DNA of 64,000 bases from Acidimicrobiia bacterium (GTDB lineage: Bacteria > Actinomycetota > Acidimicrobiia > Spongiisociales > ZC4RG35), in assembly GCA_028285585.1 (NCBI GenBank), contig JANQOU010000004.1, positions 36,767 to 100,766 of the forward strand, in the 5' to 3' direction. The notes under the pieces were generated by a model, which ran no database searches, was not told the origin of the DNA, and saw only the letters and a program-made list of their open reading frames with translations. The translations under genes were made by a program, and so were the position numbers. Below, piece by piece: positions 22,993-31,670 of the stretch. How positions within the stretch are numbered: position 1 is the stretch's first letter; the number at the start of each line of letters is the position of its first letter.

Positions 22993-24758
22993 GGTCCCAC
23001 GAGGCTGGGTCGGTCACGGAGGCCGACGTCGACGCCGAGGTGACCGTGGTCGGATGGGTGCAACGACGACGGGATCACGGCGGGATCGCCTTTCTCGACG
23101 TGAGAGACGGTTCTGGCGTCGTCCAAGTGGTGGCGGACCCCGACGAGCACCCCGGTGTCGGAGATCTGAAGATGGAGTACTGCATCCGAGTCGAGGGTGT
23201 GGTTCGGTTGCGACCTACAGGGACCGAGAATCCTGATCTGCCCACGGGCATGGTTGAGATCGGCGCAGGTGAGATCGAGGTGCTAGCACCGGCCAAGACT
23301 CTGCCGTTCATGATCGACGATCGCTCAGAAGTAGATGAGTTGACCCGCCTCCGCTATCGCTATCTCGATCTGCGCCGCCCCAAGATGGCAGAAAACCTCA
23401 GGGCGCGGTCGAAGGCAACCTCGGCGATCAGACGTACCCTCGACGACCTGGGCTTTCTCGAGGTGGAGACTCCGACTCTGGTGAACTCCACGCCAGAGGG
23501 CGCTCGCGACATGCTGGTGCCTTCTCGTCTCAGGCAAGGGGAGTTCTATGCCCTCCCGCAGTCACCTCAGTTGTTCAAACAGCTTTTGATGGTCAGCGGC
23601 GTGGAGCGCTATTTCCAGATCGCCCGCTGCTACCGAGACGAGGACTTTCGCGCCGACAGACAGCTCGAGTTCACTCAGCTAGATCTCGAAGGGGCGTTCT
23701 GGGACCGGGACGACGTGCTGGCCACCATCGAGGAGGTGCTGATGGCGGTCGCGAGGGATATCCGCGGCGTCGATGTCGAGTTGCCCTTCAAACGCATTAC
23801 ATGGCAAGAGGCGATGGATCGCTACGGGTCGGACAAGCCTGACATTCGATTCGGGATGGAGATAGTCGACCTCTCCGATGCCGTAGCCGGATCCGAGTTC
23901 GGGGTTTTTGCCGGCGCCATCGAATCTGGTGGCACGGTGAGGGGCATCAACGCCGGCTCGCAGGATTGGCCGCGCAGTCGTGCCGACAACATGACGGAGC
24001 GGGCGAAAGAGCTGGGAGCCAAAGGGCTCGTTTGGATGGTGGTCGAGGACGACGGACAGCTTCGCTCGCCGGTCGCGAAGTTCCTCTCCGCACAGGAGCA
24101 GAGCGAGATCAAAGGCCTTCTGGGCGGTCAGCCAGGAGATGTGCTGCTCATCTCGGCAGACACCTGGAAGACCGCGGTGACTGTCCTTGGTGGCTTGCGT
24201 CTCGATCTAGGGCGGCCTTCTGGGCACGACGAGCTGGCGTTTCTCTGGGTTGTCGACTTCCCGCTGTTCGAAGAAGAGGATGATGGATCGATCACCTTCT
24301 CCCACCACCCCTTCACTTCACCGGCTTCCCTCGACGAGATGCGTGAAAATCCCGAGCAGGCTCTGTCGAAGGCATATGACGTGGTCCTCAACGGAGTCGA
24401 GTTGGGCAGCGGTTCGATCAGGATCCACGACCCTGATGTGCAGCGCCAGGTGTTCGAGATCCTCGGCATCGATGCCGAGACTGCGAATCGCCGCTTCGGG
24501 TGGTTTCTCGAAGCGCTCGAGTACGGCACGCCGCCTCACGGCGGCTTCGCCTTCGGCATCGACCGGCTGGTGATGATCCTTCAGGGCGAGGCATCGATAC
24601 GCGAGGTGATCCCGTTCCCCAAGACTCAGACCGGCCTGGATCCGATGACTGAGGCACCGACCTGGGTGGACGACACCCAGCTGCGCGAGCTAGGCATAGA
24701 CCTCACCGCCGACTCGAAGCTGCGACGCGACGGCGCCGACGCGGGTGAAGAGTCGTAG
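22971..24758 (+). CDS. aspS: Aspartyl-tRNA synthetase
   Basis: Class IIb synthetase of 595 residues from the ATG at 22971, which has GAGGAGG nearby and is inside the hisS 3' end. An upstream extension of the frame is hisS antisense-frame noise. An N-terminal OB fold (VTVVGWVQRRRDHGG) is followed by the catalytic core with RYFQIARCYRDEDFRADRQ (motif 2), a bacterial-type GAD insertion, and motif 3 in GGFAFGIDRLVM. Whether it also charges tRNA(Asn), common in bacteria that use GatCAB, cannot be decided by eye. Confidence 0.95.
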   Translation: MVHRPGLRSHEAGSVTEADVDAEVTVVGWVQRRRDHGGIAFLDVRDGSGVVQVVADPDEHPGVGDLKMEYCIRVEGVVRLRPTGTENPDLPTGMVEIGAGEIEVLAPAKTLPFMIDDRSEVDELTRLRYRYLDLRRPKMAENLRARSKATSAIRRTLDDLGFLEVETPTLVNSTPEGARDMLVPSRLRQGEFYALPQSPQLFKQLLMVSGVERYFQIARCYRDEDFRADRQLEFTQLDLEGAFWDRDDVLATIEEVLMAVARDIRGVDVELPFKRITWQEAMDRYGSDKPDIRFGMEIVDLSDAVAGSEFGVFAGAIESGGTVRGINAGSQDWPRSRADNMTERAKELGAKGLVWMVVEDDGQLRSPVAKFLSAQEQSEIKGLLGGQPGDVLLISADTWKTAVTVLGGLRLDLGRPSGHDELAFLWVVDFPLFEEEDDGSITFSHHPFTSPASLDEMRENPEQALSKAYDVVLNGVELGSGSIRIHDPDVQRQVFEILGIDAETANRRFGWFLEALEYGTPPHGGFAFGIDRLVMILQGEASIREVIPFPKTQTGLDPMTEAPTWVDDTQLRELGIDLTADSKLRRDGADAGEES

Positions 24759-24781
24759 CAGTTGTTCTCCGAACTGACCGT

Positions 24782-24787
24782 TAACCT
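24782..24787 (+). promoter_or_regulatory. Candidate -10 element of alaS
   Basis: TAACCT lies 12 bases before the GTG of alaS in the 41-base gap after aspS. The leader would be at most a few bases long. Confidence 0.4.
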
Positions 24788-24799
24788 CGTCTTCTTCCC

Positions 24800-27421
24800 G
24801 TGAACAGCAACGAGATACGCAAGGCTTTCATTGACTTCTTCGTGGATCGCGATCACGAATACCGTCAGTCGGCTTCACTGATCCCCACCGACCCGACGCT
24901 GCTCATGACCAATGCGGGCATGGTGCCTTTCAAGCCGTATTTCCTCGGGGAGGAAGACCCGCCGTGGGATAGGGCGGTTTCCGTTCAGAAGTGCGTCCGC
25001 ACCATCGACATCGACATCATCGGAACCACCAAGCGCCATCTCAGCTTCTTTGAGATGCTGGGCAACTTCTCTTTCGGTGACTACTTCAAGGAAAGCGCCA
25101 TCCCATGGGGCTACGAGTTCTGCACGGATGTGCTCGGCCTCGACCCACAGCGGCTGTGGTTCACGGTGCATGAGAGCGATGACGAGGCCGAGCAGATCTG
25201 GATAGACGCCGTTGGCGTACCACCCGAGCGAGTGCAGCGCGGGGGGAAGGACAACTTCTGGCAAATGGGTGTACCCGGCCCTTGCGGTCCCAGCTCAGAG
25301 ATCTTCTGGGACAGGGGTGAGGAGTTTGGGCACGAAGGTGGCCCGATCGGCGGTGACGAGGACCGCTACGTGGAGATCTGGAACCTGGTGTTCATGCAGA
25401 ACATCCAGGACGAGCCCTACAACGTGGTTGGCGATCTGCCCGCCAAGAACATCGACACCGGCATGGGGCTCGATCGGATCGCTGCGGTGATGCAGGACGT
25501 GCCGTCTGTCTTCGATATCGACACAACCAGGCACGTGCTCCACACCGCGGAGCGATTCACGAAACTCGAGTACGGCGCCAACGCCGAGGCGGATGTCTCC
25601 CTTCGCATACTGGCCGATCACGGTCGCACCGTGACCTTCCTGATCGGAGATGGCGTGGTCCCTTCCAACGACGGCCGCGGCTATGTCCTGAGAAGAGTCT
25701 TGAGACGAGCCGTTCGCCACGCCTGGCAGCATGGGAGTGATGATCTGGTGGCGCCACAGCTCGTCGAGGCCACCGTGGACGTGATGGCAGATGCCTATCC
25801 GCAGCTAGAGGAGAAGAGAGATTTCATCCTCGACGTCGTAACTCGCGAAGAGGAGAAGTTCCGGAGGACCCTCGACTCAGGCCATCAACTGCTCGACACA
25901 GAGTTGGCCGAAGGGGAGAAGGTACTCACCGGAGCTACGGCCTTCCGGTTGCACGACACTTTTGGCTTTCCCATCGACCTGACCCGAGAGATAGCGGCCG
26001 AACGGGGCGTCGATGTCGACATGGACGGATTCGAGTCCTCGATGAGCGAGCAACGAGAGCGGGCACGTGCCGCCTGGAAGGGGTCGGACGCGGCTGAAGC
26101 GGCAGAGGTCTACAGGGGTGTCCTGGACACTCATGGATTGACCGACTTCGTCGGCTATGAGTTCGACCGATCCGATGGCGTGCTGCTCTCGATGGTGCGC
26201 GACGGAGAAACGGTCACAAAGGCGGAGGAGGGCATCGAAGTCGAGGTCTTCCTCGACAAGACCCCGTTCTATGCAGAGTCAGGCGGGCAAGTGGGCGATG
26301 TGGGCTCGATCGAGACCGAGACCGGCAGTGCGATGGTCGTCGACACACAGCACGCGCTGCAAGGCCTCCATGGCCACAGGGTGCGGGTCACGGCCGGCCA
26401 TCTCGAGGTAGGTCAAGCGGTTCATTCCGTTATTGACAGTCCGCGGCGCGACTCGACCCGGAAGTCCCACACGGGAACACATGTGCTCCACTGGGCTCTC
26501 CGCGACGTTCTCGGAGACCATGCCAATCAGGCGGGATCCCTCGTTGAGCCGGGTCGACTGCGCTTCGACTTCTCTCACTTTGCCCGGATGACACCCGAAG
26601 AGCTGTCAACGGTCGAGACCGAGGTGAACAACCGTCTTCTCGCCAACAGTCAGGTGAAGACCACTGAGACGAGCAAAGACCAGGCGGAGGAGATGGGCGC
26701 CCTTGCTTTCTTCGGCGACAAGTACGGTGAACGGGTCAGGGTGGTTCAGGTGGGGGACTACTCGACGGAGTTCTGCGGCGGGACACACACTTCGACATCA
26801 GCTGAGGTCGGCCCCTTGATCCTGACCTCCGAGTCCTCCATCGGCTCGAATATCCGTCGTGTCGAGGCTCTCACGGGCACAGCCGCATATGAGCACGTGG
26901 CTGCGATGAAAGAAGCCCTGGACTCGACCGGGCGTCTTCTCCAGACCGGGCTCGCCGACATCCCACAGCGAGTGGAGAGCCTTCTGACGCGGGTTGGCGG
27001 GCTGGAGAAGGAGCTCGAGGCCATGAAGAGCCAGCGGCACGGCTCGGTGGCCGAGGAACTTGCGAGCAACAAGCTGACGGTTGGTGAGAGGTCGTTGGTG
27101 GTTGCCGACGTCGGTGACGTCAGTGGGAACGAGCTGCGTCAGATCGCCCTCGGGATCCGTGACCGCCTCGGCGGCTCCGGTGCCGTTGTGGTCGGCTCAT
27201 CAGCCGGCGGAAAGGGATCCCTCGTGGCCGTGGTCACCAGGGACCTGGTGGAGGCTGGGGTGTCCGCCGGAGAGGTGCTGTCAGCCGCGGCCAAAGAGGT
27301 CGGAGGTGGCGGCTCGCGCGATCCTGAGCTGGCCCAGGCCGGCGGCCCCGACGGCGGGAAGCTGCAAAGTGCCCTGGACGTGGCCCGAGCAGAGATGGAA
27401 CGACAACTCACCGCCGCGTGA
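24800..27421 (+). CDS. alaS: Alanyl-tRNA synthetase
   Basis: Class II synthetase of 873 residues from a GTG. Catalytic domain with MVPFKPYFLGEE and RTIDIDIIGTTKRHLSFFEM; editing domain with the zinc ligands HTGTHVLHWALRD and CGGTHTST; C-terminal C-Ala domain after a coiled coil (about residues 720-760), ending in the GGGGSRDPELAQAGGPD glycine-rich segment. The stop overlaps the start of ruvX (GTGA). Confidence 0.96.
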   Translation: MNSNEIRKAFIDFFVDRDHEYRQSASLIPTDPTLLMTNAGMVPFKPYFLGEEDPPWDRAVSVQKCVRTIDIDIIGTTKRHLSFFEMLGNFSFGDYFKESAIPWGYEFCTDVLGLDPQRLWFTVHESDDEAEQIWIDAVGVPPERVQRGGKDNFWQMGVPGPCGPSSEIFWDRGEEFGHEGGPIGGDEDRYVEIWNLVFMQNIQDEPYNVVGDLPAKNIDTGMGLDRIAAVMQDVPSVFDIDTTRHVLHTAERFTKLEYGANAEADVSLRILADHGRTVTFLIGDGVVPSNDGRGYVLRRVLRRAVRHAWQHGSDDLVAPQLVEATVDVMADAYPQLEEKRDFILDVVTREEEKFRRTLDSGHQLLDTELAEGEKVLTGATAFRLHDTFGFPIDLTREIAAERGVDVDMDGFESSMSEQRERARAAWKGSDAAEAAEVYRGVLDTHGLTDFVGYEFDRSDGVLLSMVRDGETVTKAEEGIEVEVFLDKTPFYAESGGQVGDVGSIETETGSAMVVDTQHALQGLHGHRVRVTAGHLEVGQAVHSVIDSPRRDSTRKSHTGTHVLHWALRDVLGDHANQAGSLVEPGRLRFDFSHFARMTPEELSTVETEVNNRLLANSQVKTTETSKDQAEEMGALAFFGDKYGERVRVVQVGDYSTEFCGGTHTSTSAEVGPLILTSESSIGSNIRRVEALTGTAAYEHVAAMKEALDSTGRLLQTGLADIPQRVESLLTRVGGLEKELEAMKSQRHGSVAEELASNKLTVGERSLVVADVGDVSGNELRQIALGIRDRLGGSGAVVVGSSAGGKGSLVAVVTRDLVEAGVSAGEVLSAAAKEVGGGGSRDPELAQAGGPDGGKLQSALDVARAEMERQLTAA

Positions 27422-27840
27422 GCAGGTTCCTGGGAGTCGATTACGGGACGAAGCGCGTCGGACTGGCCATCTCGGACGGTCTTGGGTTGACGGCGCGACC
27501 GCTCGAAGTGGTCCCCAGCGCCGAGGCTGTTGATCGCATCGTGGCAGTGGCAGCAGAACATGACGCGCACACGATCGTCGTCGGATTGCCCACCGGCCTA
27601 TCCGGTGCTGAGGGTGCCTCAGCTGAAGGGGCTCGAGCTCTCGGAGAGGAGTTGTCCGCGGCCGGCTTGACGGTGGAATTCGTAGATGAGCGCTTCACGT
27701 CGCGGATGGCCGAGGACGCTCTGCTGGAGTCGGGCATGAAACGGCGGAACCGGCGTGACACGGTTGACAAGATCGCCGCTGCCATCATCCTTCAGAGCTA
27801 TCTAGACCAAAGGACGTCAGGGAACCCGGGTGGCTCCTAA
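27418..27840 (+). CDS. ruvX: RuvX/YqgF-family RNase H-fold nuclease
   Basis: A 140-residue RNase H-fold protein, proposed to resolve Holliday junctions or mature 16S rRNA 5' ends. Catalytic acidic residues appear in FLGVDYGTKRVG (Asp), FVDERFTSRMAE (Glu) and the C-terminal RDTVDKIAAAIILQSYL (Asp). The GTG overlaps the alaS stop. The order alaS-ruvX-mltG is widely conserved, which supports the call. Confidence 0.92.
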   Translation: MSRFLGVDYGTKRVGLAISDGLGLTARPLEVVPSAEAVDRIVAVAAEHDAHTIVVGLPTGLSGAEGASAEGARALGEELSAAGLTVEFVDERFTSRMAEDALLESGMKRRNRRDTVDKIAAAIILQSYLDQRTSGNPGGS

Positions 27841-27861
27841 AACGTCGAACTCCCTGAGCTA

Positions 27862-28962
27862 ATGACCTTCGAACCCGTCCCAGAGCAGCCCTTTTGGGCG
27901 CGTCTGCTGAAGCTGATGTCCATCGTCGTCATCGTCGGGTTTGCCGCTGTCGTCATCATTGGCGGGGCGTCCTACCTCGGCGGCCTCGTTGGCGAGTCAA
28001 TCGGGCCGGCCGATCAGTCTGATCTGCCGGTCAATGTCGAACCTGGCCAGCCGGTGACGATTGAGATCGTGTCCGGGTCCACCGGGCAGGACATAGGCGC
28101 AATGCTCGCGGCCCAAGGAGTGGTGCGCTCAGCGCTCGAGTTCGAAGTGGCAGTGCGTGCGGTCGACGCAGCGCAACGGCTTCAGGCGGGCACCTACGAC
28201 CTCACCACCCTGATGGACCCGGCGGAGGTGGTTGCGATCATTGTCGCCGGCCCAGCCCCTGCCGTTTATCGCTTGACTGTCATCGAGGGGCTGAGAACCG
28301 AGGAGGTCCTGGTCTCGCTCGCGGAAAGCACGCCACACGATTTCTCCGACTTCGAGGCCGCCCTTCTCGACGGGTCTGTGTCAACGTCTTTGATCGAGAT
28401 GCCCGCAACGCCGACGCTTACCGACTGGGAGGGCCTCCTCTTCCCGGACACCTATGAGTTCACCCGCACGGCAGAGCCTGCGGCGATTCTGCAACGGATG
28501 GCATCCACGATGGAGCAGCGTGTGAACAGCATCGACTGGACGGCGTGGGAGGAGCTTGGGTACTCCGTGTACGAGGGGATCATCCTTGCGTCGATGATCG
28601 AGACCGAGGTGCTCCTGGACGACGAGCGCCCCGTGGTGTCAAGCGTGATCAACAACCGCCTCGAGATCGGCATGAAGCTCGACATCGACGCCACGGTTCT
28701 ATATGCCCTTGGCACCCGTGACATCACTCAGTTCGACCGTGCGGTTGACTCGCCTTACAACACTTACGTCGTCGGTGGCTTGCCTCCGACACCGATAGCC
28801 GCGCCAGGACGAGCCTCACTCGAGGCTGCGGCCGCCCCCGAAGAGACCCCCTACTTCTTCTACGTCCTATCCGATCTCGAAGGGCGGCACGCCTTCGCGG
28901 CCACGATCGAGGAGCACAACGACAATGTCGCCAAAGCGCGTGCGGACGGTGTTCTCCCTTGA
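27862..28962 (+). CDS. mltG: Endolytic murein transglycosylase MltG
   Basis: Cleaves nascent peptidoglycan and is thought to set glycan strand ends. It has 366 residues. One N-terminal membrane helix lies at about residues 14-38 (LMSIVVIVGFAAVVIIGG), followed by a LysM-like subdomain with GSTGQDIGAMLAAQGVV and the YceG catalytic domain. The catalytic Glu is in ILASMIETEV, and the family block LDIDATVLYALG and SPYNTYVVGGLPPTPI follows. The active domain is outside the membrane. Confidence 0.92.
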   Translation: MTFEPVPEQPFWARLLKLMSIVVIVGFAAVVIIGGASYLGGLVGESIGPADQSDLPVNVEPGQPVTIEIVSGSTGQDIGAMLAAQGVVRSALEFEVAVRAVDAAQRLQAGTYDLTTLMDPAEVVAIIVAGPAPAVYRLTVIEGLRTEEVLVSLAESTPHDFSDFEAALLDGSVSTSLIEMPATPTLTDWEGLLFPDTYEFTRTAEPAAILQRMASTMEQRVNSIDWTAWEELGYSVYEGIILASMIETEVLLDDERPVVSSVINNRLEIGMKLDIDATVLYALGTRDITQFDRAVDSPYNTYVVGGLPPTPIAAPGRASLEAAAAPEETPYFFYVLSDLEGRHAFAATIEEHNDNVAKARADGVLP

Positions 28963-28980
28963 GTCTGTGACAATTCGACG

Positions 28981-29742
28981 ATGACAGGCCCATGGCGATT
29001 TGCGGTCCTGGGGGATCCGATATCCCACTCGAGGTCACCGGCGATACACACCGAGGCACTGCGGATAGCCGGATTCGAGGGCAGCTACGAGGCGATACGA
29101 GCCGACGCTGCGAGGCTCGAAGAGGTCGTTGCTGAGATGGTTGCCGGCGAGTTCCAAGGCCTCAATGTGACGATGCCACTCAAGGAGGCAGCTGCGACGA
29201 TCGCGGGCTCGTCGCAACCGGTCAACACCCTCCGGGTCGAAGACGGGCAGGTTGCGGGCGTGTCGACAGACCGCCTGGCATTTCGAGAGTTGTTGCAGCT
29301 TCCCGGGATCTCGGAGATGGGCAGCGTCCTCCTGCTGGGCACAGGTGGCTCGGCGAAGTCGTTCCTGCCCGAGCTTTCCGACAGGGTTGTCTATGTATCG
29401 GGCCGCAGCGAGGAAAAGGCGCGCCGGCTGGCTGACACTCACGAGAACGCAACTTGGATACCTTGGGGAGCGGGTGTTGTGGGTGCGTTGGTGGTGAACT
29501 CGACGCCTGTCGGCATGGGTGGAGAGAAGCTCCCGCTGGAGTTGCTGTCGGTGGCCGAGGCTCTGATCGATCTCCCTTATGGCCCGGCCGTGACACCGGC
29601 AGTGCGCGACCTGAGGAAGCGAGGCAAGCCAGTCATCGACGGTTTCGACTTCCTGGCCAGGCAAGCCGCCGGCTCCTTCCAATGGTGGACCGGCGTTGCC
29701 GTAGACTCCGAGCCGCTGGCGCGAGTGGCCAGAAACGTCTAA
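28981..29742 (+). CDS. aroE: Shikimate dehydrogenase
   Basis: Reduces 3-dehydroshikimate with NADPH in the shikimate pathway. It is 253 residues, rather short. Substrate motif SHSRSPAIHTEAL; catalytic Lys in GLNVTMPLKEAA, where the usual sequence is NVTxPxK; nucleotide loop LLLGTGGSAKS; and the C-terminal LARQAAGSFQWWTG. The usual catalytic Asp (NTD) appears shifted (VSTDRLAF), so activity should not be assumed without modelling. aroC-aroK-aroB follow 2 kb downstream, separated by two unrelated genes. Confidence 0.85.
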   Translation: MTGPWRFAVLGDPISHSRSPAIHTEALRIAGFEGSYEAIRADAARLEEVVAEMVAGEFQGLNVTMPLKEAAATIAGSSQPVNTLRVEDGQVAGVSTDRLAFRELLQLPGISEMGSVLLLGTGGSAKSFLPELSDRVVYVSGRSEEKARRLADTHENATWIPWGAGVVGALVVNSTPVGMGGEKLPLELLSVAEALIDLPYGPAVTPAVRDLRKRGKPVIDGFDFLARQAAGSFQWWTGVAVDSEPLARVARNV

Positions 29743-29799
29743 AGGGCAAATGGAGTGAAACCGAAACCAACTCGAGGCTTTCAACAACAAGGAGTTGAC

Positions 29800-30894
29800 G
29801 TGTCTCTTTCTGGGAACCTGGGATTCGTCTCCCTCGACGAGATACTGCGCCTCCTGATCCGTTCCGGTCAGAAGGGGGCAGTCGACATCAGCGGCCAGCG
29901 TGTTCGCGGCCGGGTTTTTGTCGCCGACGACGGCGTCAGTCTTGCCACGACCGCCGAAGACGCCGGATTGAGGGATCTCTTGACAAAGTCCGACCTGGTT
30001 GGAGACACCGACCTCGCAGCGGTTGCCGACGGTGAGACCACCCTCGCCTCCCTGGCCGTGAGCAGCCAGCCTTTGGTCGATTTTCTTCGCGAGATGACTG
30101 TGGAGAGCATCTATCAGCTGAGTCTTCACGGTGAGGGATTCGAAGTCCGCGGGGGAGCCACGACGGCATTTGGCGCTTCACCTGTGTTCGAGCTCGAAGA
30201 GCTGCTCGCAGACTCCAGGCAAAGGCTCAGTGACTGGGCCGAGGTGTCCGCCGTGGTCGGCGATCTTCACGCATCAATGCAGGTCATTCGCGACCTGGGA
30301 GATCGAGATCGGGTCGAGATCGACCGCGAGTCGTGGATGATCTTGAGTGAGATCGGGTCGGGTTCGAGTGTCAGCCAGATAGCCGGCGAACTGGGGACAA
30401 CGGAGTTCTGGGCCGCTCGTGCGGCGGCGCGCCTCATCAACATGGATCTCGTGGTTGCCGCTTCTGAGGCCCACGATCCGGGACCGCAGTCGGAGGTGTC
30501 TGAGCTCGTCTCTTCGGAGCGAACCGATGATGAGCAGATCCAAGAGTGGGACTTCGACGGTGCCACCGGTGATCCGGAACCCGATGTTGACCCCGACCAG
30601 TCATGGTGGCAGGAACCGGAGCCTGAGGAGAGCGAAGATCACGCGCCAGGCGACGCTCTGGAAGTGATCGCCACTGCTCTTTTGGATGACGACGACGATG
30701 ATTCCAGCGACACAGTGCCCGCCACTCCTGGTGATGCCGATGACTCCGTCGAGATCGAAGACGACACCGAGGCTTTTCTCGAAAAGGTGTTCTCTGAGCT
30801 GGAGGCCACGCCGGAGGAGCCGCGCGAAGAGGGTTATGGGCTGCTTCGTCGCCGGCGCATGGGTGCGATGAGGGATGCGTCCAACGACGTTTGA
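29800..30894 (+). CDS. DUF4388-domain protein with acidic low-complexity tail
   Basis: A 364-residue protein from the GTG at 29800, chosen because AAGGAG sits 5 bases upstream and the domain starts at once (SLSGNLGFVSLDEILRLL). The first ~110 residues fit DUF4388/PATAN, a domain found in gliding and pilus regulators. A helical middle follows, with a possible winged-helix (ILSEIGSGSSVSQIAGEL, about 195-235). Residues ~240-335 are strongly acidic and disordered, including a run of six Asp. The C-terminus ends with a basic peptide, LLRRRRMGAM. The prepilin peptidase gene follows, so a role in type IV pilus control is an inference from context. Confidence 0.65.
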   Translation: MSLSGNLGFVSLDEILRLLIRSGQKGAVDISGQRVRGRVFVADDGVSLATTAEDAGLRDLLTKSDLVGDTDLAAVADGETTLASLAVSSQPLVDFLREMTVESIYQLSLHGEGFEVRGGATTAFGASPVFELEELLADSRQRLSDWAEVSAVVGDLHASMQVIRDLGDRDRVEIDRESWMILSEIGSGSSVSQIAGELGTTEFWAARAAARLINMDLVVAASEAHDPGPQSEVSELVSSERTDDEQIQEWDFDGATGDPEPDVDPDQSWWQEPEPEESEDHAPGDALEVIATALLDDDDDDSSDTVPATPGDADDSVEIEDDTEAFLEKVFSELEATPEEPREEGYGLLRRRRMGAMRDASNDV

Positions 30895-30917
30895 TGCTCA
30901 TCCCTAGGGATCTCAAC

Positions 30918-30923
30918 TAGCGT
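30918..30923 (+). promoter_or_regulatory. Candidate -10 element of the prepilin peptidase gene
   Basis: TAGCGT in the 38-base gap lies 9 bases before the GTG start. Weak by itself; it fits the recurring leaderless pattern in this window. Confidence 0.3.
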
Positions 30924-30932
30924 CCTCCCGCC

Positions 30933-31661
30933 GTGATCTTCATCGTCGGGCTCGCAGGTTTCTTGGTTGCTTTGGCAGCACACGACCTTGCCTTGCAGGG
31001 CTTGACATCCGACCGTCCGCTCAGGCCGTTTCAAGGCATGTGCCCTGGCTGTAAGCACTCGCGTGGTTGGCTCTCCCCGAGTTGTCAGGACTGCGGAAGG
31101 GCTCCGCTCCGCGAGTTGGTGCTGGCTCTGGCCACAGGGCTGATGGCGGCGGTTCTCACGGAGTTGGTCGGCATCGACTGGCTGCTGATTCCCTATTTGG
31201 GGTTCTTGTTGCTCACCGTTGCGCTGGCCGTGACCGATCTCGAGGAGTATCGGATTGTCGACCGGCTCAATCTTCGTGGGTCACTGTTCGCAGTGCTTGC
31301 GTTGGCGCTGGTTGCCCTCTTGCAGGGTGATGTCGATTCTCTGCTCCGCGGGTTGGGTGGAGCTGCTGCGTACTTCGGAGGGTCTGCACTGATGTTCGTA
31401 GCTGTCCGGGGACGTGGCTTCGGAGCGGGCGACGTGAAACTTGCCCCGCTGCTAGGCATGTTCACCGCCTTCGTGTCATGGGGGACTTTGGGTTGGGCAG
31501 TGTTCGCCACCGCCGTGATCGGAGGGGTGATCGCCGTCGGCATGATCGTCATGGGCGCGGCTCGGATGAAGACCGAGCTGCCTTACGGGCCACCGATGAT
31601 CCTCGGATCGTGGGCGGCTCTGGCATTTGCTGCAATCGGATCTTTCCCCATCCCGGCGTAG
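30933..31661 (+). CDS. Prepilin peptidase (A24 aspartic protease, PilD type)
   Basis: Membrane protease that processes type IV pilin-like signal peptides. It is 242 residues from a GTG with about seven helices. Both catalytic aspartates are in place: D102 in AVTDLEEYRI and D167 in GFGAGDVKL. A cytoplasmic zinc module CPGC-x10-CQDC (C37, C40, C51, C54) indicates the full-length PilD type, which usually also N-methylates. No pilin, PilB, PilC or secretion genes are nearby, so its substrates are encoded elsewhere. It lies between aroE and aroC. Confidence 0.88.
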   Translation: MIFIVGLAGFLVALAAHDLALQGLTSDRPLRPFQGMCPGCKHSRGWLSPSCQDCGRAPLRELVLALATGLMAAVLTELVGIDWLLIPYLGFLLLTVALAVTDLEEYRIVDRLNLRGSLFAVLALALVALLQGDVDSLLRGLGGAAAYFGGSALMFVAVRGRGFGAGDVKLAPLLGMFTAFVSWGTLGWAVFATAVIGGVIAVGMIVMGAARMKTELPYGPPMILGSWAALAFAAIGSFPIPA

Positions 31662-31664
31662 CAT
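31659..31664 (+). promoter_or_regulatory. Candidate -10 element of aroC-aroK-aroB
   Basis: TAGCAT overlaps the stop codon of the prepilin peptidase gene and is 6 bases before the aroC ATG, the exact leaderless spacing. Confidence 0.35.
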
Positions 31665-31670
31665 CTGCAA

